From Anaerolinea sp. (GTDB taxonomy: Bacteria; Chloroflexota; Anaerolineae; Anaerolineales; Anaerolineaceae), in assembly GCA_013824385.1 (NCBI GenBank), contig PNNU01000030.1, positions 1-15,030 of the forward strand: 15,030 nucleotides of DNA, written 5' to 3'. A program made the position numbers and the translations under genes. The notes under the pieces were generated by a model. That model made no database searches, had not been told where the DNA came from, and was given only the letters and a program-made list of their open reading frames with translations. Every line of letters starts with the position of its first letter. Positions within the stretch are counted from its first letter, which is position 1. Below are positions 5,386 through 13,547 of the stretch, in pieces.

Positions 5386-5856
5386 ATGACAAAATACTTA
5401 TTTAATGGTACCAAAAAAAGAATATATTGCATAAAACATGAATCAGCGCAAGCTTTGATGGAAGTTGCCATTCTGTTGCCGATTCTTTTAATATTAGTTT
5501 TAGGTACATTCGACTTTGGACGGGTACTATTCTTTAAAATAGTAACCACAAACGCCGCCCGTGAAGGCGCCAATTACATCTCCCGAAATACCGATGATAA
5601 AACCAAATGTTCTACCACGAACCCGATTTACTGTTACAAAGATACGGTAGATATCGTGTTGGTAGAAGCTGACAGTTCAGGTTTGACCCTCATTCCGACG
5701 GATGTTTTAATAACAGATTGCTGCACCTCTGGTTCAGCGGTTACCGTTACTGTGTCAAAATCCATTAACTTAATGTTTGAAAGAACCCTGATTTTATTAA
5801 AGATCATAAACGGTCCGATCACAATCAACAGTGCTGCAAGGATGATGGTGCAATGA
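5386..5856 (+). CDS. TadE-like pseudopilin, first copy
   Basis: TadE proteins are minor pilins of the Tad system, cut by a prepilin peptidase and placed in the pilus base or tip. This 156-residue protein has a basic leader, then a prepilin-like site A21/Q22 with the conserved Glu at +5 (E26), followed by a hydrophobic helix (27-43) and the TadE signature NAAREGANY (56-64). The residue before the cut is Ala, not the usual Gly found in the next two genes and in the Flp pilin. Four cysteines in the exported part (75, 83, 112, 113) could form disulfides. It is the first gene of the operon. The ribosome site is weak: GGGG lies 13 nt from ATG. The stop overlaps the next start (ATGA), which implies coupled translation. 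Confidence 0.85.
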   Translation: MTKYLFNGTKKRIYCIKHESAQALMEVAILLPILLILVLGTFDFGRVLFFKIVTTNAAREGANYISRNTDDKTKCSTTNPIYCYKDTVDIVLVEADSSGLTLIPTDVLITDCCTSGSAVTVTVSKSINLMFERTLILLKIINGPITINSAARMMVQ

Positions 5857-6290
5857 GAAACAAACGGCACAACTCCGGGCAATCGCTGATTGAATTTGCT
5901 TTAATTTTTCCAATCATTTTTCTATTAATCACGGGTTTTCTGGATGTGAGCCGGGCTATATTTGCATACGCTTCTATCTCAAATGCGGTTCGCGAGGGCA
6001 CCAGGTACGCAACTGTAAACAAAACCGACCTGATTGCAGCTTATGCCTCTCCAACCGATAATGCAATTATCGATAAAGTGCTTTCTTATTCCGTTGGAGT
6101 CAAACTCACAAAAAGTCAGGTAAGCGTAGTTATAACAAAAGACTCTGATGATTATTTTATAAATATTTCGATAACAGCAACTCACATGTTTACACCAGTA
6201 ACACCTGGTATTAAGTACATCTTAGGCACTGGCGCAGGTATCCCTATCACTGCCCAGTCGACAATGAGGATAGCTCCGGGATCACGATAA
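5853..6290 (+). CDS. TadE-like pseudopilin, second copy
   Basis: The 145-residue protein has a canonical prepilin site, G9/Q10 with Glu at +5 (E14), in SGQSLIEFALIFP, then a membrane helix to about residue 31 and the TadE signature NAVREGTRYA (44-53). The remaining roughly 90 residues are an exported domain without cysteines and without a recognised fold. ATG overlaps the stop of the preceding gene by 4 nt. It shares only the N-terminal region with its neighbour, so the two are probably distinct minor pilins and not a recent duplication. Confidence 0.88.
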   Translation: MRNKRHNSGQSLIEFALIFPIIFLLITGFLDVSRAIFAYASISNAVREGTRYATVNKTDLIAAYASPTDNAIIDKVLSYSVGVKLTKSQVSVVITKDSDDYFINISITATHMFTPVTPGIKYILGTGAGIPITAQSTMRIAPGSR

Positions 6291-6326
6291 AAAACAGGAA
6301 GTTTTTGTAAACCATTAGAGGTAAGA

Positions 6327-7523
6327 ATGAAAAAAATACACTTCCCAAATATTGAAAAAGGTCAGATCTTGCCGATAGTCGTAATCGGTTTGATTGTCAT
6401 TATTTCAATGACCGCTTTAATCCTTGATGGCGGATCAATCATGGTTAACCGAAGAAGGGCTCAGAACGCCGCAGATGCAGGTGCTCTCGCCGGTGGTCAC
6501 GACCTTTGCTTGAATAAAGCCGCGGCCATTGTCGAAGCCACAGCCATTGATTATGCTACCAATAAAAACAATGCCACTTCGGCAACAGTGGAAATTGTAG
6601 ACAAAGTAATAACAGTCACCGTTCAAATCCAACAAAATTCATTCTTCGCTCGTATCTTTAATCAATCAAATTTAACTTCTTCAGCAGTGGCTTCAGCAGG
6701 ATGTTTTCCACCTTCCGTGGCAAACCATTTAATGCCGATCGCCTGGAGCTGTATTAATTCTGAAGTCATTGATAATAACGTAGTATGCAAAAATGAAACC
6801 AAAGAATGGGCGCCGCTTGAACTATTACTTGACAGTGACCCAAATTATTTTAAAGGAACATCAGGTCATTTATTCCCCGAAATCTATATTGTGATGGATT
6901 CTCAATCGCTTTCCGACGATATTGTTTGCTCATCTGATGGTGGAACAGTCAATTGTGATATTAATGCAGACGGAAAGAACGATATCGTAGGCCAGGGAAA
7001 CAGAAGTTGGCTTGACCTGGATGGAGGTGGCGGTGGCGCCGCAGAATTGAAAAATTGGGTTAATGGTGGCTACACCGATGAGGTAGTCATCCACACCTGG
7101 TTTAGCAGTCAACCTGGTAATGACAACACGATTTACGATCAATTGAAAAATAAAGAGGGTCAGGTTGTATTGATTGTCGTATATGATCAAACCTGTGATG
7201 ATAATCCATTAGATAAACCTGAGTGCAGCGATGCAGCTCATAGTAGATTAGTTGAACCAAAACCAATTGATGAGGTAATTGTTGGCTCATCCAATACATA
7301 TTTTCATGCCGTGGGGTTTGGTGCGTTTTTTGTAACCTGTGTTCATTCAAAAAACGGGGATAAATGTCCAGGTTTTGAGGAAGCTGCAAATATTAATCCA
7401 TCAATAAAAAATAATACAAATTCTGTTGAGGGTTATTTCGTAACAGGTTATCCCTTCAATGCAAGTGATACACCAGGTGGAGGGGCTGACATGGGTACTT
7501 ATATTGTTTCACTGACCAAATAA
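6327..7523 (+). CDS. TadG-like pilus assembly protein with a calcium-loop-like motif
   Basis: The 398-residue protein starts with a prepilin-like segment, G12/Q13 in KGQILPIVVIG, a membrane helix (about 14-34) and the TadG-type N-terminal signature VNRRRAQNAADAGALAGG (40-57). A strand-rich segment follows (86-125, ending LTSSAVASAG). The rest is an exported domain of about 270 residues. It holds DINADGKND (211-219), which matches the Dx[DN]xDGxxD calcium loop of EF-hand and dockerin-like modules, then RSWLDLDGGGGGAAEL. Eleven cysteines suggest extracellular disulfides. No von Willebrand A domain, common in longer TadG proteins, was seen. AGAGG upstream supports ATG 6327. It is probably a tip or base protein of the pilus; possible ligand binding is inference. 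Confidence 0.8.
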   Translation: MKKIHFPNIEKGQILPIVVIGLIVIISMTALILDGGSIMVNRRRAQNAADAGALAGGHDLCLNKAAAIVEATAIDYATNKNNATSATVEIVDKVITVTVQIQQNSFFARIFNQSNLTSSAVASAGCFPPSVANHLMPIAWSCINSEVIDNNVVCKNETKEWAPLELLLDSDPNYFKGTSGHLFPEIYIVMDSQSLSDDIVCSSDGGTVNCDINADGKNDIVGQGNRSWLDLDGGGGGAAELKNWVNGGYTDEVVIHTWFSSQPGNDNTIYDQLKNKEGQVVLIVVYDQTCDDNPLDKPECSDAAHSRLVEPKPIDEVIVGSSNTYFHAVGFGAFFVTCVHSKNGDKCPGFEEAANINPSIKNNTNSVEGYFVTGYPFNASDTPGGGADMGTYIVSLTK

Positions 7524-7556
7524 AAGTCACAATTACAGGTTTTAGGGAGGCACAAA

Positions 7557-8393
7557 TTGTCTAATCGAATAAAGATCATATTGCTTTTGGTAGTGGGAAT
7601 CATATTGGTCGGCGTCGGGGTTCTGGCGAGTATTTTCATTATTCAAAGAATGGACCTTCCACAACGTAATGCCCAATCTCAAACTGATGCTGTCATGACC
7701 CAGGTAGTTGTGTTGACCCGCGATATGTTCCTTGGCGACAAAATTGCTGCTGCTGATGTAAAGACCATTGAAGTGCCCATTGATATTGCTCCTCGCGGAG
7801 CATTGGCCAATACAGCTGATGCGGTGGATAAGATTATTAAATCTGATCTGGTTTCAGGAGAAATGGTACTTCAGCATAACCTGGCTGATCCAACCAATAC
7901 AAATCATGACCTCAGTTTTATCCTTGCTGATGATCATGTCATGATGGCTTTTCCGGCAGACGATCTTATTAGTAGAGAAGGCATCATCCAAAGAGGTGAT
8001 GTAATCGACATATTTGCCACTTTTGAAGAGGTTGTACAAACAGTTCCGAATAACTCTACTTCAACCACCACCACTTCAACTGATCCTGCGACCTTAGCCG
8101 CTCAAGAACCACAATCACGCACTTTTACCGTGGATACATTCCAAAAAGTTTCAATAACAGCCCTTGTTCTTGAAACTCCCACTGACCAATCAGGCGATCA
8201 AACTACCCCAATTATTAAATCTTATTTGCTGGCACTTAACCCTCAAGATGCACTTGTTTTAAAACACCTAAAAGATACTGACGCAACCTTTGACCTCGTC
8301 TTGCGAGCACCCAAATCGAGTGTTCAATTTGATTTAACGCCAGTCACTGAAGAATATATTATTGAATATTACGGACTTCAAGTTTTGCCTTAA
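7557..8393 (+). CDS. cpaB: CpaB/RcpC family Flp pilus assembly protein
   Basis: CpaB/RcpC proteins sit outside the membrane and support pilus passage through the envelope. The 278-residue protein has one N-terminal membrane helix (6-30), a SAF-like domain (about 49-110: VVVLTRDMFLGDKI, then SDLVSGEMVLQHNLAD) and an RcpC core (about 120-275) with QRGDVIDIFATF and a C-terminal YLLALNPQDALVLKHLKD. A Ser/Thr-rich insertion (166-176) interrupts the core. The start is TTG at 7557, supported by a strong ribosome site AGGGAGG (7544-7550) 6 nt upstream; no ATG fits. In Gram-negatives RcpC works with the secretin RcpA. No secretin is present here, so the partner must differ or be encoded elsewhere. Confidence 0.85.
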   Translation: MSNRIKIILLLVVGIILVGVGVLASIFIIQRMDLPQRNAQSQTDAVMTQVVVLTRDMFLGDKIAAADVKTIEVPIDIAPRGALANTADAVDKIIKSDLVSGEMVLQHNLADPTNTNHDLSFILADDHVMMAFPADDLISREGIIQRGDVIDIFATFEEVVQTVPNNSTSTTTTSTDPATLAAQEPQSRTFTVDTFQKVSITALVLETPTDQSGDQTTPIIKSYLLALNPQDALVLKHLKDTDATFDLVLRAPKSSVQFDLTPVTEEYIIEYYGLQVLP

Positions 8394-8407
8394 CAAATAG
8401 GATAAAT

Positions 8408-9652
8408 ATGACAACATCATCAGAAAGTACAAAAATATTAGTGGTTACTAAGAACAAATCATTAAAAACAATTATTGATGATTCAATCTTCAATCAAAAA
8501 GAGTTAGAACCGTTGGTTTCCAACTCTTTGAATGAGGATATTCTTCAATCAATTGCCGAAACCTCTCCTGGTTTAATCTTGTTGGATTATGAATACCAAG
8601 AGAATTTATTTGAACTGGTTGACAAGATTGCAACTGAATATCCAGAGTGTGGTGTGATTGTTATTCTCCCTGAAGAAGAAATGATTAACTCTGAAAGAGT
8701 AATTCTTTCAGGAGCTCGTGCCTTTATTTTGAATCCGTTTAAAAAAGAAAATCTACTGAAAACAATCAGGCGTGTAATCGAATTGATGACACGAGGTCAT
8801 GCTGGTGGATCAAATCAGGTACCCTCCAATCCGCTTGAAAGGCCAAAAAACACATTTACTGTTTTTAGTCCTAAAGGCGGTGCTGGCACAACAACAGTTG
8901 CCATTAACCTTGCCATAAGCCTACAAAGAGAATTGAAAGAAGAGGTCTTGCTCATTGATGGAAAACATCTCTTTGGTCATGTGGCACTTTGTTTAAACCT
9001 GCGCACTGCAAATTCAATTACTGATTTGATTTCCCACATCGGGGTACTTGATCAGCGAATGGTAAAACAAGTTGCAGTCAAACACGTTTCAGGAATATCA
9101 GTGTTACCAAGTCCCACTTCGATTTCTGAAGCACAGGGAATCAGACCTGAAGATGTTTTTAAAATGCTGGAAATATTGCAAACTGTCTACCCAAACATAA
9201 TAATCGATGCAGGAAGTCATCTCACAGATAACACAGTTACTTATTTGGATTTATCTGACAAGATTCTGTTGGTATTAAATCCTGATCTGGCATCACTCAG
9301 GGATGTAAGACAATTTACAGAAGTTACACGGACATTGTCCTATCCAGATGAAAAAACTCTATTGATCTTAAACTTAACTGGTCGCAAAACGGATGTAAAA
9401 CGTGAGGAAATTGAAAAAATACTAAAGATGAAGATTTTTGGGAAGATACCTGCTGATGAAAACGCGGTATTGGGTTGCCTTAATGAGGGAGTTCCAATTG
9501 TTTTGAAATTTCCCCGCCATCAAATCAGCGCGGCGTTTGCTTCAATTTCAAAAAGTTTGGCCAAGATAATTCAATCTGCAAAATTATCCTACAACGAGTC
9601 CGGCAAGAAAAATAACTCCGAAATGTTATCGACTTCTTCTAAATTAGGATAA
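8408..9652 (+). CDS. tadZ: TadZ/CpaE-type protein: receiver-like domain plus MinD/ParA-like ATPase
   Basis: TadZ/CpaE proteins mark the cell pole or site where the Tad machine assembles. In this 414-residue protein, residues 8-128 form a receiver-like domain with D60 at the phosphoacceptor position (LILLD) and the closing FILNPFKKENLL. Residues 148-390 form a MinD/ParA-like domain: SPKGGAGTTTVAINLA (154-169), LLIDGKHLFG (181-190) and a later IIIDAGSH strand. The deviant Walker A keeps the first lysine (K156) but has Thr (T161) where the catalytic-loop lysine of MinD stands, and the usual Asp in LLIDxD is replaced, both common in atypical CpaE/TadZ members. ATP may be bound but weakly hydrolysed. 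ATG follows AGGA by 5 nt. It starts 15 nt after cpaB and belongs to the same operon. Confidence 0.88.
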   Translation: MTTSSESTKILVVTKNKSLKTIIDDSIFNQKELEPLVSNSLNEDILQSIAETSPGLILLDYEYQENLFELVDKIATEYPECGVIVILPEEEMINSERVILSGARAFILNPFKKENLLKTIRRVIELMTRGHAGGSNQVPSNPLERPKNTFTVFSPKGGAGTTTVAINLAISLQRELKEEVLLIDGKHLFGHVALCLNLRTANSITDLISHIGVLDQRMVKQVAVKHVSGISVLPSPTSISEAQGIRPEDVFKMLEILQTVYPNIIIDAGSHLTDNTVTYLDLSDKILLVLNPDLASLRDVRQFTEVTRTLSYPDEKTLLILNLTGRKTDVKREEIEKILKMKIFGKIPADENAVLGCLNEGVPIVLKFPRHQISAAFASISKSLAKIIQSAKLSYNESGKKNNSEMLSTSSKLG

Positions 9653-9672
9653 ATCAGTTTGCGAGGTATTCT

Positions 9673-10665
9673 TTGACTCCAGATCTCACCACGCTCATAT
9701 TGCTGGCTGTTTTTCTGATCTCTCTAATCGGATTAGTAATCATAGTTATTCGTTTGTCTCGGGCTGGGCCAAGTAATCGTATTCAAGGTCGAATCAATAG
9801 ATACATTGAACCGATTAATAACTTACAACCCGAAGAAAAAAACCTTAAAGGGCGATCCATATCTTTTACTACTGATACTGGAAAGTTTAGAGCTTGGTTG
9901 AACGACACACTTACTTTTCTGTCATCAGAAAAATTACAAATCAAGATATCAAGCGCATATTGGGCAATATCCGATACCGAATATATATTAATCCGAATTT
10001 TGGTTGTTGTTTTCGGCCTCATGCTTGGGTGGATCCTTGTTTCAAATATTCTCGGAGGATTATTCCTTGCGGCGGTGATGGTATTGCTTCCGCCCATCAT
10101 TTTGGATCGCTCAATTGCACTACGTCAACAAAGGTTTCACAATCAATTGCTGGATGTGCTAATCTTGATCCGTGGAGCAATACAAGCCGGATATAGCTTT
10201 CTTCAGTCTTTGGATTTGGCTCTCAGGGAATTAGTGCCGCCTGCATCAGAAGAATTCGGCAGGGTCTTACGTGAAGTACGGTTTGGATTCACCATGGAGC
10301 AAGCATTGCTCAACTTGTCTGAGAGAATGGAAAGTGATGATCTGCAGATTGTGGTAACTGCAATAATAGTCAATATGCAAGTTGGAGGCAACCTTTCAAC
10401 TATTTTAGATTCAATCATCGATACCATCAGAGATCGTATGCATTTGTATGGCGAAGTAAAATCTTTGACCTCTTACGCACGATACGTCGGTAATTTTCTA
10501 AGTATCATGCCCTTTGTAACAGCTTTGATCATTTTCTTAATTACCCCTGGATATTTTGATACTGTGTTGGATAAACCCATCACTCAAATAATTGGCCTCT
10601 TTGCGTTGACCTCTGTTGTCATCGGCAATATTTGGATTCGCAAAATTTCCAAAGTGAGAGTATAG
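9673..10665 (+). CDS. tadB: TadB, inner-membrane platform protein of the Tad pilus
   Basis: TadB and TadC form the membrane platform on which TadA acts. The 330-residue protein has an N-terminal helix (8-28), a cytoplasmic stretch, a double membrane segment (about 104-143), a GspF/T2SS-F domain (about 155-275, including LLDVLILIRGAIQAGYSFLQSL and VNMQVGGNLSTILD) and two C-terminal helices (275-292, 304-322). This is the standard TadB layout and length. The start is TTG at 9673, 20 nt after tadZ, with GAGG (9663-9666) upstream; no in-frame ATG precedes the first membrane helix. Confidence 0.92.
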   Translation: MTPDLTTLILLAVFLISLIGLVIIVIRLSRAGPSNRIQGRINRYIEPINNLQPEEKNLKGRSISFTTDTGKFRAWLNDTLTFLSSEKLQIKISSAYWAISDTEYILIRILVVVFGLMLGWILVSNILGGLFLAAVMVLLPPIILDRSIALRQQRFHNQLLDVLILIRGAIQAGYSFLQSLDLALRELVPPASEEFGRVLREVRFGFTMEQALLNLSERMESDDLQIVVTAIIVNMQVGGNLSTILDSIIDTIRDRMHLYGEVKSLTSYARYVGNFLSIMPFVTALIIFLITPGYFDTVLDKPITQIIGLFALTSVVIGNIWIRKISKVRV

Positions 10666-10674
10666 GGAGATGTA

Positions 10675-11646
10675 ATGATGGGAATCCTTTTATCAAGTCA
10701 AAACTTACTAATCTTAATTACTGCTTTTTTTCTACTTATCGTGGGTCTGGGAACAATTATTTTTGGTGTTTATTCCTGGAATAATAAAGAAAAAGTGGTT
10801 ACATCCAGATTGGAACATTATGTTGTCAAAGATCAACCTTCAAAAGAAGATGTTATTAGAAAAAGGATTTTACCTAGAGAAACGGCCGGATCAATAATTA
10901 AAAGGGTGTTTTTGCCGGGGTTTAAAAATTTTTCATCGTTTATTTCTCAAATAACTCCTGCAAAACAATTGGAACAGCTTGACCATGATTTAGTCATCGC
11001 AGGAAATCCCTTTAATCTACGATCTGGGGAATTTTTTAGTTTTCAAATTTTATTTTTAATAATTGGATTATTAATCGGGATTTTTATTAATTTAAAAGTA
11101 GAGAAATTTGATCCTCTTATTTTGGCTCTTGGAATAGGAATAGCAGTTATTTTTTTATTGCTACCGAAAATATGGCTCAACGCCAAAGTTCGAACGATTC
11201 AAGACAATATTCGCCTTGAACTTCCTGATGCCCTAGACATGCTTTCTGTCTGTGCAAATGCTGGCCTCGGATTTGACCAATCCCTTCAAAAAATCAGTGC
11301 TTATTGGGATACTCCCTTTGGAAATGAATTAAGACGAGTTACTCAAGAAATGGAAATGGGAATATCACGATCACAAGCATTACGAAATCTCAGCACTCGT
11401 ATGAGCGTGGAAGATCTCTCGCGGTTTATCTCAATAATTGTTCAAGCAGAGACTATGGGCATGAGTTACGCCGAAGTACTGCATAGTCAAGCACTTCAGA
11501 TGCGTATACTTCGTCAATATCGAGCCCGAGAAATTGCCAATCGATTGCCGGCAAAAATGATTTTGCCTCTGGTTATTTGCATTTTTCCTGCAATTTTAGC
11601 GGTAATTATTGGCCCGGTGATTCCAACATTGCTTGATCTTTTCTAA
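10675..11646 (+). CDS. tadC: TadC, second inner-membrane platform protein
   Basis: The 323-residue protein pairs with TadB. It has an N-terminal helix (10-33), a basic cytoplasmic part, a double membrane segment (120-164), a GspF/T2SS-F domain (about 178-290, with LELPDALDMLSVCANAGLGFDQSL and ETMGMSYAEVL) and a C-terminal helix (294-320). The ribosome site GGGAG overlaps the tadB stop; ATG 10675 or the adjacent ATG 10678 could start it. TadB and TadC are adjacent, as in nearly all Tad clusters. Confidence 0.92.
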   Translation: MMGILLSSQNLLILITAFFLLIVGLGTIIFGVYSWNNKEKVVTSRLEHYVVKDQPSKEDVIRKRILPRETAGSIIKRVFLPGFKNFSSFISQITPAKQLEQLDHDLVIAGNPFNLRSGEFFSFQILFLIIGLLIGIFINLKVEKFDPLILALGIGIAVIFLLLPKIWLNAKVRTIQDNIRLELPDALDMLSVCANAGLGFDQSLQKISAYWDTPFGNELRRVTQEMEMGISRSQALRNLSTRMSVEDLSRFISIIVQAETMGMSYAEVLHSQALQMRILRQYRAREIANRLPAKMILPLVICIFPAILAVIIGPVIPTLLDLF

Positions 11647-11702
11647 CCCGTTATTTGTAAAAGCAGTTTTGGATTTCTTCATTCAAACATTTAGAGTTAT
11701 CA

Positions 11703-13505
11703 ATGACAGATCATAATGATAATTCAGACAAAGAACAAGTAGACCTTAACCTAAATTCAAACGAATTGATTTCAGGTAAAGAACCATTTATTAAGTTATC
11801 AGAAGATAGCGATTTCATTCACTTTAATGAGTGTTATCAAAAAGGTGAGTGGGAACAAAGCGAAACGTTGCTGTCACAATTGATAGAAAGATATCCTGAT
11901 AATCAGCAATTAGAAAAATCCCTGCAAGATATAAAAATTCAGCGCTCTTTGCGCGAAATGTCGGTTAGAAATGACCTGGATACTCGAGACCGTTCAGTAA
12001 AGCGAACCCTGCGAACAACAGTTGTTATTTCGAGTGTCGTAGCTCTGGCAATAATTGTTTTCATGGTTACTGTTCTGCTTGTATTTAATTTTGCCTCAAA
12101 AAAAATAACAGGACAAAATAATAACCAATTAAGCATTATGACTAACCAGGTCGATCAATTGTTATTATCTGGCCAGCCTGAACCTGCTTTACTTGTTATT
12201 AATAAGATGCAGGCAATAGATCAAAATTATTCTTCAATAAGCGGATTGCAGGACCGCGTAAATGAATTGTTAATCCTGGAAGAAAAATATAAACAAGCTC
12301 TGGAACTCGAAAAAACAGTAAATTATGTTGAAGCGCTTGTAATTCTTAATCAAATTCAAGGAACCCACGCCGGTTTATGGGATGTTCCTGCCAAAATTGA
12401 TTTTATTAATAATGAAATCCTGGTTCAAGATTTTTATAATCAAGCTTCTGCTGCTTATGAAATTGGTGATTGGACAAAAGTAATTGAGAATTATGAATCT
12501 GCATTAAAAATAAATTCCAAATTGGAAGATCCGGATAAAAAAGAACAGTTGTTAAATGGTTATTTGCGCAGCATCATTCAATTGCTTGAGAATGAAGATG
12601 TTTCATTCGAAGAAATTTCGAAAGCTGAAGATTATTATCGCAAAGCAGTAGCGATGATTCCACAAAGTACGGCATTCGCTAGTGAGAGAGTAAATCTTCA
12701 AGAAGTAAGCAGCAACCTTCTGCAATTAAAATTTACACAGCTTGCCAAACAAATGCTTGAAGATCCTCATCAAACTGTACATACCATTAATCAAGCGGTT
12801 TCATATTTATCCAAAGCAAGTAACTTAAGCCAGGATAATTCGGAACTTAAAAATGATTTAACCAATGCACAACTATACCAAATTGGATTCCAGAACTTTG
12901 TTCAACTTAATTGGAATCCTGCCATCGAATATCTCAGTCGGGTGATTGAAAATGATCGAGGTTTTGCAAATGGCAATGCGTCACTCTTGCTCTATGATGC
13001 TTATGTTCTTAGAGGAAACCAAAATTTTTCAGTTGGTCTATATTTGGATGCAAGATCAAACTATGAACAAGCCGAAATTCTTGCCTGGGAAGACACACAA
13101 AATCCGATGAAGTTATTTCAGGTTGAATACTTATTAGGAAACACAATCGGTAAGGTCGGTGATTTTTCCAATGCCATAACCTATTATCAGTATTCTTTAA
13201 GACCAGATTATATCTACAATCTTTTAGTAACTAAAATGGATTTTTATTCACAACTACCTTCCTCTTCTAGTGATAACTCTCCGGTAGACCCCGAAGAAAC
13301 TTACCAAAAATATTTCGAGGCATTTTCAAATGTCCAACAACTCTATACCAGTCAGAAAATCGAAATTCATGATGGTGAATGCCTTACATTTTTTGCAGAA
13401 CAGAATAAATCGACAATATATGCGATACAAACTGCCAACAATTTGTCAAAAAATGTCACTGTTACCTTTGGCCAGGAATTAGTTGTACCCTCTTTAGGAA
13501 ATTAA
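11703..13505 (+). CDS. Membrane TPR protein with degenerate C-terminal LysM-like domain
   Basis: This 600-residue protein is not a standard Tad component. Residues 1-105 are hydrophilic and cytoplasmic, with one TPR-like helix pair (38-75); a basic stretch (RSVKRTLR, 97-104) precedes one membrane helix (106-130), so the remaining 470 residues should lie outside. Residues 145-510 are helical repeats, with TPR-like units near 244-272, 394-418, 440-462 and 473-500. Residues about 553-596 resemble LysM: IEIHDGECLTFFAEQ, STIYAIQTANNL and TFGQELVVPS follow the family pattern (GDTL-IA, I-N-L, GQ-L-IP), with Gly-Glu-Cys replacing Gly-Asp-Thr. LysM binds peptidoglycan. Between tadC and tadA, it probably links the pilus base to the wall or acts as the scaffold that in diderms includes a TPR protein (TadD) and the secretin. 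The ribosome site is weak (TAGAG). Confidence 0.75.
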   Translation: MTDHNDNSDKEQVDLNLNSNELISGKEPFIKLSEDSDFIHFNECYQKGEWEQSETLLSQLIERYPDNQQLEKSLQDIKIQRSLREMSVRNDLDTRDRSVKRTLRTTVVISSVVALAIIVFMVTVLLVFNFASKKITGQNNNQLSIMTNQVDQLLLSGQPEPALLVINKMQAIDQNYSSISGLQDRVNELLILEEKYKQALELEKTVNYVEALVILNQIQGTHAGLWDVPAKIDFINNEILVQDFYNQASAAYEIGDWTKVIENYESALKINSKLEDPDKKEQLLNGYLRSIIQLLENEDVSFEEISKAEDYYRKAVAMIPQSTAFASERVNLQEVSSNLLQLKFTQLAKQMLEDPHQTVHTINQAVSYLSKASNLSQDNSELKNDLTNAQLYQIGFQNFVQLNWNPAIEYLSRVIENDRGFANGNASLLLYDAYVLRGNQNFSVGLYLDARSNYEQAEILAWEDTQNPMKLFQVEYLLGNTIGKVGDFSNAITYYQYSLRPDYIYNLLVTKMDFYSQLPSSSSDNSPVDPEETYQKYFEAFSNVQQLYTSQKIEIHDGECLTFFAEQNKSTIYAIQTANNLSKNVTVTFGQELVVPSLGN

Positions 13506-13547
13506 TACTTTTTGGATATCAGTAAGATTTGTTCATAGGAGCAGTTC

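Noticed and set aside
6291..6326. AAAAAC/GTTTTT inverted repeat between the second TadE and the TadG-like gene
   Set aside because: Short A-T stem in a 36-nt gap within an operon; probably chance.
6556..6565. Reverse-strand TTATTGGTAG in the TadG-like gene as another regulator site
   Set aside because: It is a single copy inside coding sequence with no partner at 16-17 bp, so chance is the simpler explanation.
9894..10196. 100-codon plus-strand frame inside tadB
   Set aside because: It lies wholly within tadB in another frame and shows no protein-like features.
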